Assembly: GCA_027579435.1 (NCBI GenBank)
Contig: JANBPK010001601.1
Coordinates: 1 to 25,368 of the forward strand
Source of the DNA: Candolleomyces eurysporus
Lineage: Eukaryota > Basidiomycota > Agaricomycetes > Agaricales > Psathyrellaceae
Length of the DNA: 25,368 nt
Direction of reading: 5' to 3'
The notes below the pieces were generated by a model. The model made no database searches. It had not been told where the DNA came from and was given only the letters and a program-made list of their open reading frames with translations. Of the stretch, positions 10,685 through 20,900 are shown piece by piece. The translations under genes were made by a program, and so were the position numbers. Position 1 is the first letter of the stretch. Each line of letters starts with the position of its first letter.

Positions 10685-11815
10685 GCGCCGCTTTTCGAGA
10701 AGCTCCGCAAGAGACTTAACCTCACTTACCCGGTATCTGTGCCCAGGAGGGCGGAAGATAAGCACTTCCCGACGCAGCGAGATCGCTTCATCGAGAACCT
10801 CTACAGCTCCGTCCTGCTCAAACCGGGATACATACACTTGAGCAAGAACCCGGAGTATTTTACAGTGATCCGTATGGGGTGCGGGACAGAGTGCAAGCCC
10901 CTCACGACCCAGCGAAATGCACTCGGTCAGGGTCCCAACACCATGATCTGCATTGCGCTTGTAAAGAGCATGGAGACAGAGGGTAAGATTTTTAAGCGAG
11001 AGGGAGCGCTTTGGGTGGGGCGCAGGGCGCAGCCCAAGCACTTCGCGATGCAGTGAAATGGCTTCTTTCAATGTGCTGGTGTCACCATTAAACGAGTGAA
11101 GATCACGAAGAGCATTGGCAAGGCCGCTGAGCGACAAGGGGCGATCGGGGTGGGGTGGAGGGCGGAGTGCAAGTGCTTGATGATGCATGGAGATGGCCTT
11201 GTTCAACGCATCAATGTCCCCGTTGCGCTTATGAAGCGATCGGAGTGCATTGGCAAGGCTGCCGAGGACTAAAGGGCGATGTGGGTGGGGTGCAGGACAG
11301 AGTGCAAGTGCATCACGATTAAGTGAAACAGCCTCGTTCAGTGCATCAATGACCCTATTACGCTTATAAAGAGATTGGAGATCTCTAGCGAGATTAGTGA
11401 GCACTGAGAGGCGATGTGGGTGTGGTGCAGGGCACAGTGCAAGCGTTTCACGATGCAGTGAAATAACCTCGTTCAAGGTTTTGAGGTCTCCATTGCGACT
11501 GTAAAAATCACTGAGAGCGTTGGCGAGAGTGGCAAGATACGTGCTACGCTTTGGGTGGGGTGCCGGACTGAGGGTGAGCGCCATGCGGGAACATGAAATT
11601 GCTTCGCTGAGGATGTCGCCATCTCCGTTCTGTCGGTAACATGACGAGAGTCCGATAGCGAGATCGTTGAGTGATTCTCCGCGACTGGGATGTGGCTCTG
11701 GCCGGAGATGTAGGGCGTGTCGAAAGGCCGCTACAGCCTCCTCGTGCCTCTGGAGGTTACCTGTCCGACGACCGCTTGCACCGTAGCACTCCCCTAGTTC
11801 TGACCATCCCTTTGC
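10685..11815 (-). repeat. Eight-unit TPR-like array of NLR copy B
   Basis: It has the same eight units in the same order as copies A and C, from AKGWSEL to RREVLIFRP. The sixth unit ends with two extra residues (NADHGVG). The second unit keeps the special SCSRMALTLSP form and the seventh the SLGREGLAL form seen in every copy, so units are orthologous by position and have not been reshuffled. Confidence 0.85.
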
Positions 11816-13453
11816 ACCGCCACCATCAATCCTTACAGAAACCTCGAGACAAGCTACCTGAAATCCCCAGTGATCTCCGCCAGCTTTGCCCAGCCGACGG
11901 GCCACATCCCTCAGAGTTGATACCATACTGTCCCCCTCTCTGGCATCCTGCAGCATCGAATCAACCTCCCGGGGCATCAGGCCTTTGAGAAATAATGCTG
12001 CCCATCGCCCACGAAAGTCAGGAACCCTTTGCAATGTCGAGCAATGTTTCGTCTGTAACCATTGATCGTGAGAGCGTGGTGTTCCGTTGAATACATGGTG
12101 CGGCCAGTACTTCACAGCATAGTGTCGGAGGCCACGAAGGGGAGAATTAATGTGCGGGGAAGAAGGTGGCAGGATTGCAAGTTGCTCGAGGCAAGTCAAG
12201 CCTATCGCAGAGTGGGAATCGAAGGTGGAGATGGCGAAAGCGGTTTCCGTCGTTGGTGCCTGGACATATTCGAGAAAGGATAGATGGAAGCGTGTTATTG
12301 CTGGATGAATCGTTTTTTTCTGAGCCGGGGGGGAGGGGATCGTGTCTGGAGAGCAGAAAGAGCGAATCGAATCTTGTTTATAAGGTGGAGGGGGACTCCC
12401 ACGAGTGTGGAAAACTCTACCAGAGGGAGTGGTTCCTTGAGGACGATAGCTGCCCCCATAAGCCGTCGAAAATACTTCTGGGCATCAGAGGACGGGAAAA
12501 GCCGCCTAAGGGCATTGCGATACAACTCGCCGAGTCCATCACTACCACCAACTTGGCGCCGACTTCCGACTATTTCTGCGAGGATTTCGTGCGGCGGCGA
12601 CTCGCTGAATGAGTGCAAGAGCAACGCGATCACTGTCGATGCCCATGCTGGAAGTCCGCCCGAAAGCTCTGTGAGCTTCTCGACATCTGCTGAGCTAGCC
12701 TTCCGCCCATCTACCCACGGAACCATATCTAGATATTTGTGAAAATACGCCTTGATAACCTCCTTCGAAATTGGGCCAAGGGCGTACGTGTAAATCGAGA
12801 CCTCGTCGATACCCGGTAGGCGGGAAGCGCATGGGTTCAAGCGATCCGTTAAGATGAATTTGACGATAGAGCTTTCCGAGTTGAGGCGGGCAAGGGCCCT
12901 GATGAATATCGGATGATCTCGCCATTCGTCCATGGCATCCATGATGATAATGAGCGGTTGCGGGTGGCCGAGTGACCGCAACGGTTCGAGGATGTACTTC
13001 TCGAGGTGGTTTTCCAGCGAGGTGCCGTGACATTGATACATCGCCTCCACAATCTTTGGGATCGCTCGAGGATGAAGCCATCCGATTTCGTGAGCTATCA
13101 TCTTGATGATCGTCTCGGGCCCCGACAATTCTGCTCGAATAGCGCCCAGGAAAACAGAGGCAGCCAACCGACCAGCTGCGCGAAAATAGTCTGATAGGTG
13201 GCCAGCGAGAGTAGATTTCCCGATTCCAGCCGGCCCGTGGATGCACAGGACGAGGTCGGTCAATGTTGTTTCCTGCTCGCATAGCTTGTCAACGTCTGGC
13301 TTCCGACTGTTAGGTAGGTACTCGACGCGCTTCCCACTCATATCTGGATGCTTCGGAAGTGCACCCAGCCGTCCTCGTTCTGACTCGGTACCCTGTCAGT
13401 GATTTCCGTCAATATTCCGAACTCAATTCTTCACGTACCGATTTCAAGAGGAT

Positions 13454-13483
13454 TCTGCCGTGCTCCCATCTGCCGTGCTCCCA
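13454..13483. repeat. 15-base tandem duplication in exon 1 of copy B
   Basis: TCTGCCGTGCTCCCA occurs twice in direct succession. On the coding strand it duplicates five residues (GARQM), keeps the frame, and is absent from copies A and C. It lies just before the donor site. Confidence 0.85.
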
Positions 13484-14065
13484 CTTGGTTGAGTATACTA
13501 ACGTGATTTATGACATCCCTCATTTGAAAATCATGTGCACCCTCAAAGAAGGATATCGGCGGTGGCCCCCCAAGAGAAGGTGCCTGAGAATGGGAAGATG
13601 GAGGTTGGTCCTGAGGATTGTGCGATATTTTGGCCTTGCTGCCGCTCGCAGTGGGGCGGGTTCGCGACTGGCAGATGGGGCCTCGAGTCATCGGGGTGGA
13701 AGTGGAAGCTGCGGGGCAGGTAGTGTTTGCGGTAGGGCACAAGGATTCGACTTGTTGGCGTTCGTCCACCGAGGACTGCATTGTCATTTGAGAGGTGGGA
13801 ACTCGAGCGCCTAACACTGTGGGGTTGTTCGTANGGGGGGAGCGCGATAGGTGATGTCAAGGGATCGTAAGGGGGTAGTGGCTCAGAACCTGTGTTCGCA
13901 ATTTCGCCAACGAGGTGGTTAACAACCGTGGAGAGACGAGCCATAAGACGGAGCATTGTGGGAGGATGAAGGAAAATCAGCAGGAGGTCGATGAGGGGGG
14001 AAGCAAGCAGTGGACCTTCGCAAAGCACCGTTGACACGGGGAGGCACACCCCACCTATGCGCAGG

Positions 14066-14155
14066 CGGGCAATAAGAGGGTGCTGTGGTATCTTCAATTC
14101 GGATAGACGCCCACGGGAACTGCTATGTATACCGTATCGTCGCCAGTCATTTTGC
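14066..14155 (-). promoter_or_regulatory. Shared 5' block upstream of NLR copy B
   Basis: It lies 110-200 bases upstream of the ATG and aligns with the block before copies A and C. On the minus strand it reads GATACCACAGCACCCTC and then TTATTG, comparable to ATATCACAGCCCCTCC and TTATTTATC in copy C. The GATAGACGCCC and CGCCAGTCAT parts match copy A only. Confidence 0.4.
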
Positions 14156-14554
14156 GTTGTATAGAAGGTTTTAGCCTCTTTTGACCGTTTTGGGCCAGCC
14201 CCCTGCCAAATTTGGCGGAGCTTTTTGGCCAAATCAACCTTATCTTGCCAGCTTCCGACTTCTGAACTTTGCGTGTGAGAGCACTTGCATAAGCGAGGAA
14301 GCGAAGTGTAGGTTTACTGAGGGTAGGGTCCCATCGGCACATCGGATCGTCAAACGTAGACTTGGCATGGGAATGAGAATGTGGGAGTAGTTCCGTTTTT
14401 GTCCTCAAGCATACAGCTTGAGCACTGCAATCATCTCGGTTCCAGCCTGTTCTTGAGATTCGGACACCTCTCCGACCTAGGCCTCCTACACGTGTATCAG
14501 TAACCTTAAGTCTTGATGCACTTCCATTTTTCAAAATTCAATGAGGAACTTGCT
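14156..14554. other. Unassigned spacer upstream of NLR copy B
   Basis: I see no convincing gene. A 12-base palindrome GCCAAATTTGGC lies at 14205-14216 next to a TTGGCCAAA run. A minus-strand frame crosses the stretch but has no recognisable domain and no ATG-based model linking it to the NLR. Confidence 0.3.
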
Positions 14555-14915
14555 AGCAAAACTGCTTAGCTGCACTGTTAAACGGATTAGGAGACAGAGA
14601 CTCACCAAAAACCACCGAGCCCCAATGGCGGATACCCTCAGCTAGATCGAGGCGTCTGCGTCCCGAATTCAACCCAACGAGACCAGCGCCAAGGCTCGCG
14701 GTGGAGCCACTAGAGGGAAAGGCATAGGTATGAAGAATTGACTGGGGCAAAAGAAAGTTAGGAAGAGTTAAGGAATACTTTTGAGGGAATAGTAACAAGT
14801 CTTTACTAGCAACCGCGCTTTTACGCCTGTTCGGGTTGTGCATCCTGGCTGACTGAAAGAATTCAATGGTCATAAGTAGTCCCAAACCGATATTCATTTC
14901 ATGATACTGTACGTA
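14555..14915. repeat. Duplicated block shared by units C and D (left copy)
   Basis: This block aligns with 22330-22610. Shared landmarks are AGCT(A/G)GATCGAGGCGTC, ATTCAACCCAA(C/A)GAGA, GCGCCAAGG, TTTACGCC(T/C)GTTCGG and CCAAACCGATAT(T/C)CATTTCAT. On the minus strand the left copy contains a frame starting MNIGLGLLMTIEFFQ that could be spliced (GTGAGT near 14607, CTAG acceptor near 14555). The right copy has stops in that frame. It may be a remnant of another gene co-duplicated with NLR and aconitase; its identity is unknown. Confidence 0.5.
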
Positions 14916-14919
14916 AGGT

Positions 14920-15390
14920 GCTGAACAAGAAACTGGAGAATGGAATTGGAACGCTCACATTTAGGAGGTCATACAGGCGCCTGTGGTCGGACGGCCAGCG
15001 TTCCTTCAGGGACGTGTACAAAACAAAGAGAAATAAGAGGGCCAGAGGGCCAGAGAGAGAGANGGAGAGAGGGAGAGAGAGAGGAAGAAAAATCGATGCC
15101 CAACAAGCCTACCACAGGTTGGAACAATCATTCCGACCTGTGGCAGCCACAAATGTAGCGGAGGGAGGTGGAGAGGTAGAGGGAAAAAACGAGTGTAGAG
15201 ATACACAAAATGGTATACATGGACAGTCATACGCAATCCTGCCGGTAGATGACCTGACTCACCCGACTCAGGCGACAGAACGTCCCTCGTTATCACGCAA
15301 TTGCGAAGAAGACGACGTCGACACTGTTACCGACACTGAGTACATTTATGCAGAGGCGACCGCAACCATCACGTTGAGGCAGAGCCTACC
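14920..15390. other. Spacer with GA-rich low-complexity sequence
   Basis: No gene is supported. The plus-strand open frame here runs through the GA repeat and encodes mostly Arg and Glu there, which is an effect of composition. The left end of the aconitase relic begins at about 15391. Confidence 0.4.
15037..15090. repeat. (GA)n microsatellite with GAGGGCCA doublet
   Basis: Two GAGGGCCA copies lead into an almost pure GA tract of about 40 bases, with a GGGA interruption and an N at 15063. Confidence 0.9.
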
Positions 15391-16595
15391 TTGAGACGTT
15401 CGATCTGGCCTTCGTTGAAGGTACTGTCCTAATGCTTGGCGACGAAGGTCAAGTTCTTGCCAGGAGCGAGGTGTCCGAGCCGACAATGTCGACCTTGTCG
15501 TTCGGCGGAACCTTATCGTAGCCAGTAGGGTCAACGATAGTGAGGGCGAGTGTACACCGCTTCTTAACATTGATCTTGAGAATAGGAGCGAAGGTGCAGG
15601 TAATTGATAATGGCAAGACCACCAAGGAATCGGGGCACGAAAGCAGTGTGCTCACGGGAAGAATCTTCGCCGTAATTGTGGTCACCGGTGAGGCGATGAC
15701 AACCCACTTGATGCCACAGTCACCATATGTGATAGGCAGCGGTTTGAGGACTCGGAATTTCGCCGTACTCGGCAGTGCTCTGTTTCTTGGCGTTATTGGC
15801 CTCGTCGCTCTCGAAGCCGATAGCACCAATCACGCAGTTCTCTGTGAAAGGGTTAGCGACTAGCTACGAGATTAGTGAAATGATAACCCACGAGAGATGT
15901 TATTGAAATGTCCACGGTACTCCAACCAGGGCCACCGGCGGGGACATGATCGGTTGTGTACTTGCCCTCGATTCTCATGAGGATTGGGAGCCGGTGGGTG
16001 CGCCAGTCCAGAGCTGGAGATGCTGGGGACGATTTGAATGCTGGTGAAGTCTTCAAGGGGAGCTTGGAAGGAGTGCTCGACATGGTCATAGCCACAGGAG
16101 ACCCCGAGCTGGAAGAGCTTGTGATCAGCTGTTTGTCAAGGGGTTGAAGGGGCGCTTCCAGTGAGCTCCAAAGCGGTGGTGATTCGGGGAATGCGACGAA
16201 GGCATAGGTGGCGGGGTCAGCATCGTTACGACCGGTAAGGTTACGCTTGTGAGAAGGGACGACTGGACAACAAGTCGGCAAGAGAGATTGGATGAAAGGA
16301 CAAGGACGACGCACTCGTTTATCTTGCCCTTCTTGACATCTTACCGCAGCCAAAGCAAGGACCGCAGGCGTTGGCGAGAACGATGGCCGAAGTCCACGAT
16401 CTGACCTTTACGAGCAATAGTGAGATGAACCCGGGGGTGGTGGTGAATTTGGTCTTGAAAAATCGAGGCCTTTTGCCTTGGCTTATTCAAGGTGTGTGAG
16501 CCAAGAGACCAACTTGAACGCCCTCGGGCCAGTTGTGCTTCTTCAACATCTTGGAGACGGGAGTTGCAAGATCGACTGTGAAGGAGTTCTACTGC
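15391..16595 (-). pseudogene. ACO1: Decayed aconitase gene fragment, unit C
   Basis: Aconitase is the [4Fe-4S] enzyme that isomerises citrate to isocitrate in the TCA cycle. Read on the minus strand in family order, the relic shows SFTVDLATPVSK (about 16590), KFTTTPG, NACGPC (a cluster-ligand cysteine pair, near 16365), KRNLTGRNDADPATYAFVA (about 16250-16182), EGKYTTDHVPAGGP, RGHFNNIS, NCVIGAIGFES, DHNYGEDSSREH, PRFLGGLAII, PTGYDKVPPNDKVDIVG, KNLTFVAKH and TFNEGQIERLK (15391-15422). These lie in several frames with stops between them. Spliceosomal introns survive at 16314-16263 and 15891-15842. About 40 bases are lost before TFNEGQ, and the N-terminal part upstream of the NGPF region is missing. 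It is clearly non-functional; a working aconitase must exist elsewhere in the genome. Confidence 0.85.
16263..16314 (-). other. Retained intron in aconitase relic, unit C
   Basis: The donor is GTGCGTCGTCC and the acceptor GTCCAG, 52 bases in all. It lies between the DVKKG segment and the NRNxTGRNDA segment. The unit D relic has an intron with the same GTGCGTCGTCC donor at 22996-22948 in the same place. Confidence 0.7.
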
Positions 16596-16613
16596 TCAAC
16601 GGTGAACATCGGA

Positions 16614-17964
16614 ACCGGTAGGCAGTATTTGTATTTGTTTGCCCCTAGGCCAACTGGAACCGGGAAGAGCGTCTCCGAGCTTCTACTCTTCCCAACAATT
16701 GGCGGCCCCCCTCTTGCCCAGCTCATGCAACTGATTAGCTTTGAAAGGTTCAGCGACCGCCAATAATGGTCCTACGCCAATCCTTTGGCCCAGGCTCATT
16801 TATCCTTTGCCGCGACTTGCAGAGGTCTTATATAAGTAATCGGATAGTGCGAGGAGACTTGGACCACTCTGCTGAAAAAATAACGCCGTTCTTGCTTTTA
16901 CATCTTCATTTGGCGAGTTTTTTCTCTTCTCTCGTGCGACATTGCTAATCTTGTGTATTTATCCCTGTTCGGTGACCGTCAATGCAATTCAACGATCCCT
17001 CTCCACCGCTCACGCTCACTCACCACCTTCAGTTTGGAGATTCATGAATCCCTGAAGATATCGATGTTGTCTTTGCGGGGGGACGCGGAAGCGGTGCCGG
17101 TGTCGGTCCTCTCCGGTGCTTCATACTCTCAAGGACATTTTCCCGTTGCCGCCATCGTAAATCCAGCTTAGCCCCTATCCTACAATCCAACTCAGCAACA
17201 AAAGGACATTTGCTTGTCCTGGATGCTAGAGTTCTCCTGATGCAGCTGAGGTGCGACTGCTTGATGGATGTTCTGGTGAACACGGTGGATAAATAAAACC
17301 CTCATCGCTTTCTCTGAATCCTGATCAGGCGAGGATGGGCGGCCGAGATTCCAACGGGAGTGCGTAGGCCCTGCCATAGTGGGAAGGTGTGGAACTCGGA
17401 ACATATTTACCGCAAAGCTGAGAAAGATTGAACGCAGAAGAAGACACAGCAGCATGACGTGACGGCCCAGAGAATGCAAAGCAGGACGGGGGCTTGTGGA
17501 TGCCCATTGTAGTCAGTCGATTGGCGAAGAGGGCGTCCACGCTCTCGAGGAGTCTCAGCTGGCTCGGTGTCTTTGAATCCTCCCCTGCTTATAAACTGAC
17601 GACGTACACTCTGATACCTCAGAAACAGATCGTTAGCGACTCCAGATCATGGACAGCAATCCTTCATCCTCGGCCCTGACCGCTGCCCAGCCGTTCAACA
17701 TTGAGGTGCAGGAAAAGATTGAAGTCGCATTGGATGGCAGTTTAGGTTACTCGTAGGCTCGTGCCGGGTGGGGCTATCAATTCTGCAATCCATGTTGAGT
17801 ATGATCAATACGACTATATTAATGCATCGATACGATTGCGTACATGCATAGACTGATCCAACAACACCTTTCTACCGGTGCTCCGAGGGCCTCAAACAAA
17901 GCAAGTGAATCTTCCGTCGAAGCAGCTAACTATTCCTCCAGCTCGAATGCAACTGATGCGGCCC
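16614..17964. repeat. Conserved 3' flank of NLR copy C
   Basis: This is the most complete spacer with that of unit D. It matches 23660-24875 almost end to end and parts of 9700-10618 and 2125-2654. Shared landmarks are CCAATCCTTTGGCCC, the GAAGATATCGAT block, GGCGAGGATGGGCGGCCGAGATTCCA, CCCAGAGAATGC and CCTGCTTATAAACTGACGA. Open frames are short and not conserved between copies, so I annotate no gene. Confidence 0.7.
17590..17595 (+). promoter_or_regulatory. Conserved TATAAA on the strand opposite the NLR
   Basis: TATAAA lies inside CTGCTTATAAACTGACGA, about 375 bases past the NLR stop. The same context is present after copy A (2326-2331), and degraded versions follow B (near 10231) and D (near 24494). 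It may be an antisense promoter or an inherited relic; no transcript is visible from sequence. Confidence 0.25.
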
Positions 17965-20900
17965 TCATGCAGCCAATTCGGCCTTCAAGTCTTCGATTTC
18001 TCTACAATCTTGGTCATCTCCAGTAACTTCACGCCGCTTTTCGAGAAGCCGCACAAGAGATTGAACGTGGCCTGCCCGGTATCTGTGTCCAAGGGGCCGA
18101 AAGACGAGCACTTCCCGACGCAGCGAGATCGCTTCATCGAGAACTTCCACAGCTCCGTTCTGCTCGAACTGGGATAGATATGCCTCAGCAAGAGCTTGGA
18201 GTATGTTACGGCGACGTGGGTGGGGTGCAGGGCAGAGCGAAAGCCCCTCACGACCCAGTGAGATGCATTTGTTCAGGGTCCCAATATCTTTGTTGTGCTG
18301 ATAAAGGGCATGGAGACAGAGAGCAAGATTGTTGAGCGAGCGGGAGCGATTTGGGTGGGGTGCAGGTTGCTGCTCAAGCACTTCACAATGCAGTGAAATG
18401 GCCTCGTTCAATGCGCTGATGTCACCATTACACTCATAAAGACCATCAAGAGCATTAGCGAGGTTGGTGAGCAACGAGGGGCGATCTGGGTGGGGCGCAG
18501 GGCGGAGTGCGAGGGCTTCACGTTGTAGGGAAATCGCCTCGTTCAATGCATCAACTTCCCCATTGTGCTTATAAAAAGATTGAAGAGCATAGGCAAGGTT
18601 GTTGAGCGGCAGCGGGCGATCTGGGTGGGGTACAGGGCAGAGCGCAAGTGCTTCGCGATGCAGGGAAATGGCCTTGTTCAATGCACCAATATCCCCATTG
18701 CGCTTATGAAGGGAGTGGAGAGCGTTGGCAAGGTTGTTGAGTGACAAGGAGTGGTCCGGGTGAGGTGCAGGGCGGAGCGCAAGCGCTTCACGATGCAATG
18801 AAACAACCTCGTTCAACGTTTCGAGGTCGCCATTGCAAGTATAAAGATGACTGAGAGCGCAGGCGAGAGTGCTGAGACGTCCGGCACGATCTGGATGGGG
18901 TGTTGGACTGAGTGTGACCGCCATGCGGGAACACGAAATGGCTTCACTGAGAATGTCGCTGCCTCCATTCTGTCGGTAGCACAACCAGAGTTGGGTGGCA
19001 ACGTCGTCGAGTGATTCTCCGCGACTGGGGTGTGGGTCTGGCCGGAGATGTAGGGCATGTCGAAAGGCCAACACAGCCTCCTCGTGCAGCTGGAGGTTAC
19101 CTGCCCGTTTACCGCCTGCCCTGTAGCACTTCCCTAACTCTGACCATCCTTCTGCATCACCGCCATCAATCCTTACAGCAACCTCTAAACAAGCCACCTG
19201 AAATCTCCGGTGATCTCCACTAGTTTTACCCAGCCGACGGGCCAGATTCCTCAGAGTTGATACCATACCATCCCCCTTTGTGACATCCTCCAGTGTAGAA
19301 TCAACCTCCCCAGGCATCAAGCCTTTGAGAAATAATACTGCCCATCGTCCGTGGGTGTCAGGCATCATTCGCAGGGTCGAACAATGCTCTGTCCGTGCCC
19401 ATTGATTGTTCGAGCGTGGAGTCCCGTTGAAGACATGGTGCGGCCAGTACTTCACGGCGTAGCATTCGAGGGAACGAAGAGGAAAGTTGTTGTGTGGGGA
19501 AGAAGCCGACAGGATGGCTAGCTGCTTAAGGCAAGTCAAGCCTATTGCAGAATGGGAATTGAAGGCGGAGATGGCGAAACAAGTTTCCATCGTTGATGCC
19601 TGGACATACTCGAGAAACGAGAGATGGAAGAGTGTCGTCGCTGGGTGGATCATATTTTCTGAGCCGAGGGGAGGGGATCGTGTCTGGAGAGCGGAGAGAG
19701 TAAACTGAATCTTTTTAATGAGGTGGGACGGGATTCCCGTAAGCGTCGAAAAGTCTGCCAGGGAAAGTGGCTCCTGGAGGACATTAGTCGCGCCCATATG
19801 CCGTCGAAAATACTTCTGGGCATCAGGGGAGGGGAAAAGGCGCCTGAGTGCATTGTGGTACAGCTCGCCGAGCTCATCACTATCACCAACTTGCCGCCGA
19901 CTTCCGATTATTTCTGCAAGGATTTCGTGAGGCGGGGAGGCGCTGAATGAGTGTGAAAGTATCTTGATCACTGTCGATGCCCATACTGGAAGTCCGCCTG
20001 ACAGCTCTGTGAGCCTCTCGACATCTGCAGAGCTAGCCTTCCGCCCGTCCACCCACGAAACAGTCCCCAGAAAGTTGTGAAAATATGCCTTGATCACCTC
20101 CCTCGAAATTGGGCCGAGGGCATGCGTGTAAATTGAGACCTTGTCGATACCGGGTAAGCGGGAAGCGCATGGATTCAAACGATCCGTTAGGATGAATTTG
20201 ACGACAGAACTTTCTGAGTTGAGGAAAGCGAGTGCCTTAATGAATCTTGGATGATCTCGCCATTCGTCCATTGCATCCATGATGATGATGAGGGGTCGGG
20301 GGTGCCTGAGTGACCGCAATGGTTCGAGGATGAACTGCTGGAGGTGGATTTCTAGCGAGGTGCCGTGACATCGATCCATCGCCTCCACGATCTTTGGGAT
20401 TGCTTGTGGATGAGTACATCCGATTTCGTGAGCTATCATTTTGATGATCGTCTCGGGCTCCAGCGTTTCCATCCGAATGGCGCTTAGGAAAATGGAGGCA
20501 GCCAACCGACCAGCTGAGCGAAACAGGTCTGAGAGATGGCCAGCAAGAGTGGATTTCCCAATACCAGCTGGCCCATGGATGCACAGGAGGAGGATGGTCG
20601 AATTTGATTCCTGCTCGCATAGCTTGTCAACGTCCGGCTTCCGACTGTTGGGTAGGTACTCTACCCGAGTCCCGCTCATGTTCGGATGCTTTGGGAGTGT
20701 ATCCAGCCGTCCTCGTTCTGGACCGGTACCCTGTCAATGATTCGTCCAAGTGTCGAATTCGATTGTTCACGTACGAATTTCGAGAGTATTTTGTTGCGCC
20801 CCCACTTCATTGAATACGTTTATGATATCCCTTATTCGAAAATTCTGAGCGCCCTCAAAGAAGCATATCGGCTGTGGTCCCGCCAGGGGAAGTGCCTGGG

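Larger units (their letters stand above)
10619..13956 (-). pseudogene. NLR copy B: NACHT-TPR STAND protein with frameshifts
   Basis: Exon 1 is 13956-13439 (start MLRLMARL, as in copy C), the 59-base intron 13438-13380 has a GTACGT donor, and exon 2 is 13379-10619. NACHT shows GPAGIGKST, LIIIMDAMDEWRD, LTDRLNP and GGLPAWASTV; eight TPR-like units follow. Three defects are visible. An extra N at 13834 (a C-run on the coding strand) breaks exon 1. In the linker after NACHT, a run of seven T (12312-12318) and a run of seven G (12327-12333) are each one base longer than in copy C, which ends the first frame at 12295. The TPR frame is then clean to its stop at 10619. Corrected length would be about 1091 aa. 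All three defects are homopolymer-linked, so the gene may be intact in the organism. A 15-base tandem duplication at 13454-13483 repeats GARQM. Confidence 0.8.

Noticed and set aside
11985..12199. The start of the copy B TPR frame at 12199 as a separate gene
   Set aside because: The codon at 12199 is TTG, and the frame continues upstream with residues homologous to copy C (HPA...FLEY) to the homopolymer shift, so it is the second half of one NLR gene.
14553..14897. Possible small membrane protein (GSTASLGAGLVGL recalling TMEM14-type proteins)
   Set aside because: The resemblance is limited to a short Gly/Ala/Leu stretch, and the duplicate block at 22330-22610 has stops in this frame.
14918..15394. 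158-codon plus-strand open frame over the GA tract
   Set aside because: Its length comes from the stop-poor GA microsatellite; the translation is mainly Arg/Glu, and the 3' part overlaps the start of the aconitase relic on the other strand.
15449..15829. Minus-strand 126-codon open frame taken as a gene
   Set aside because: Parts of it match aconitase (PTGYDKVPPNDKVDIVG) while the middle is an out-of-frame reading of the DHNYGEDSSREH...GGLAII segment, so it is a chance frame through a pseudogene.
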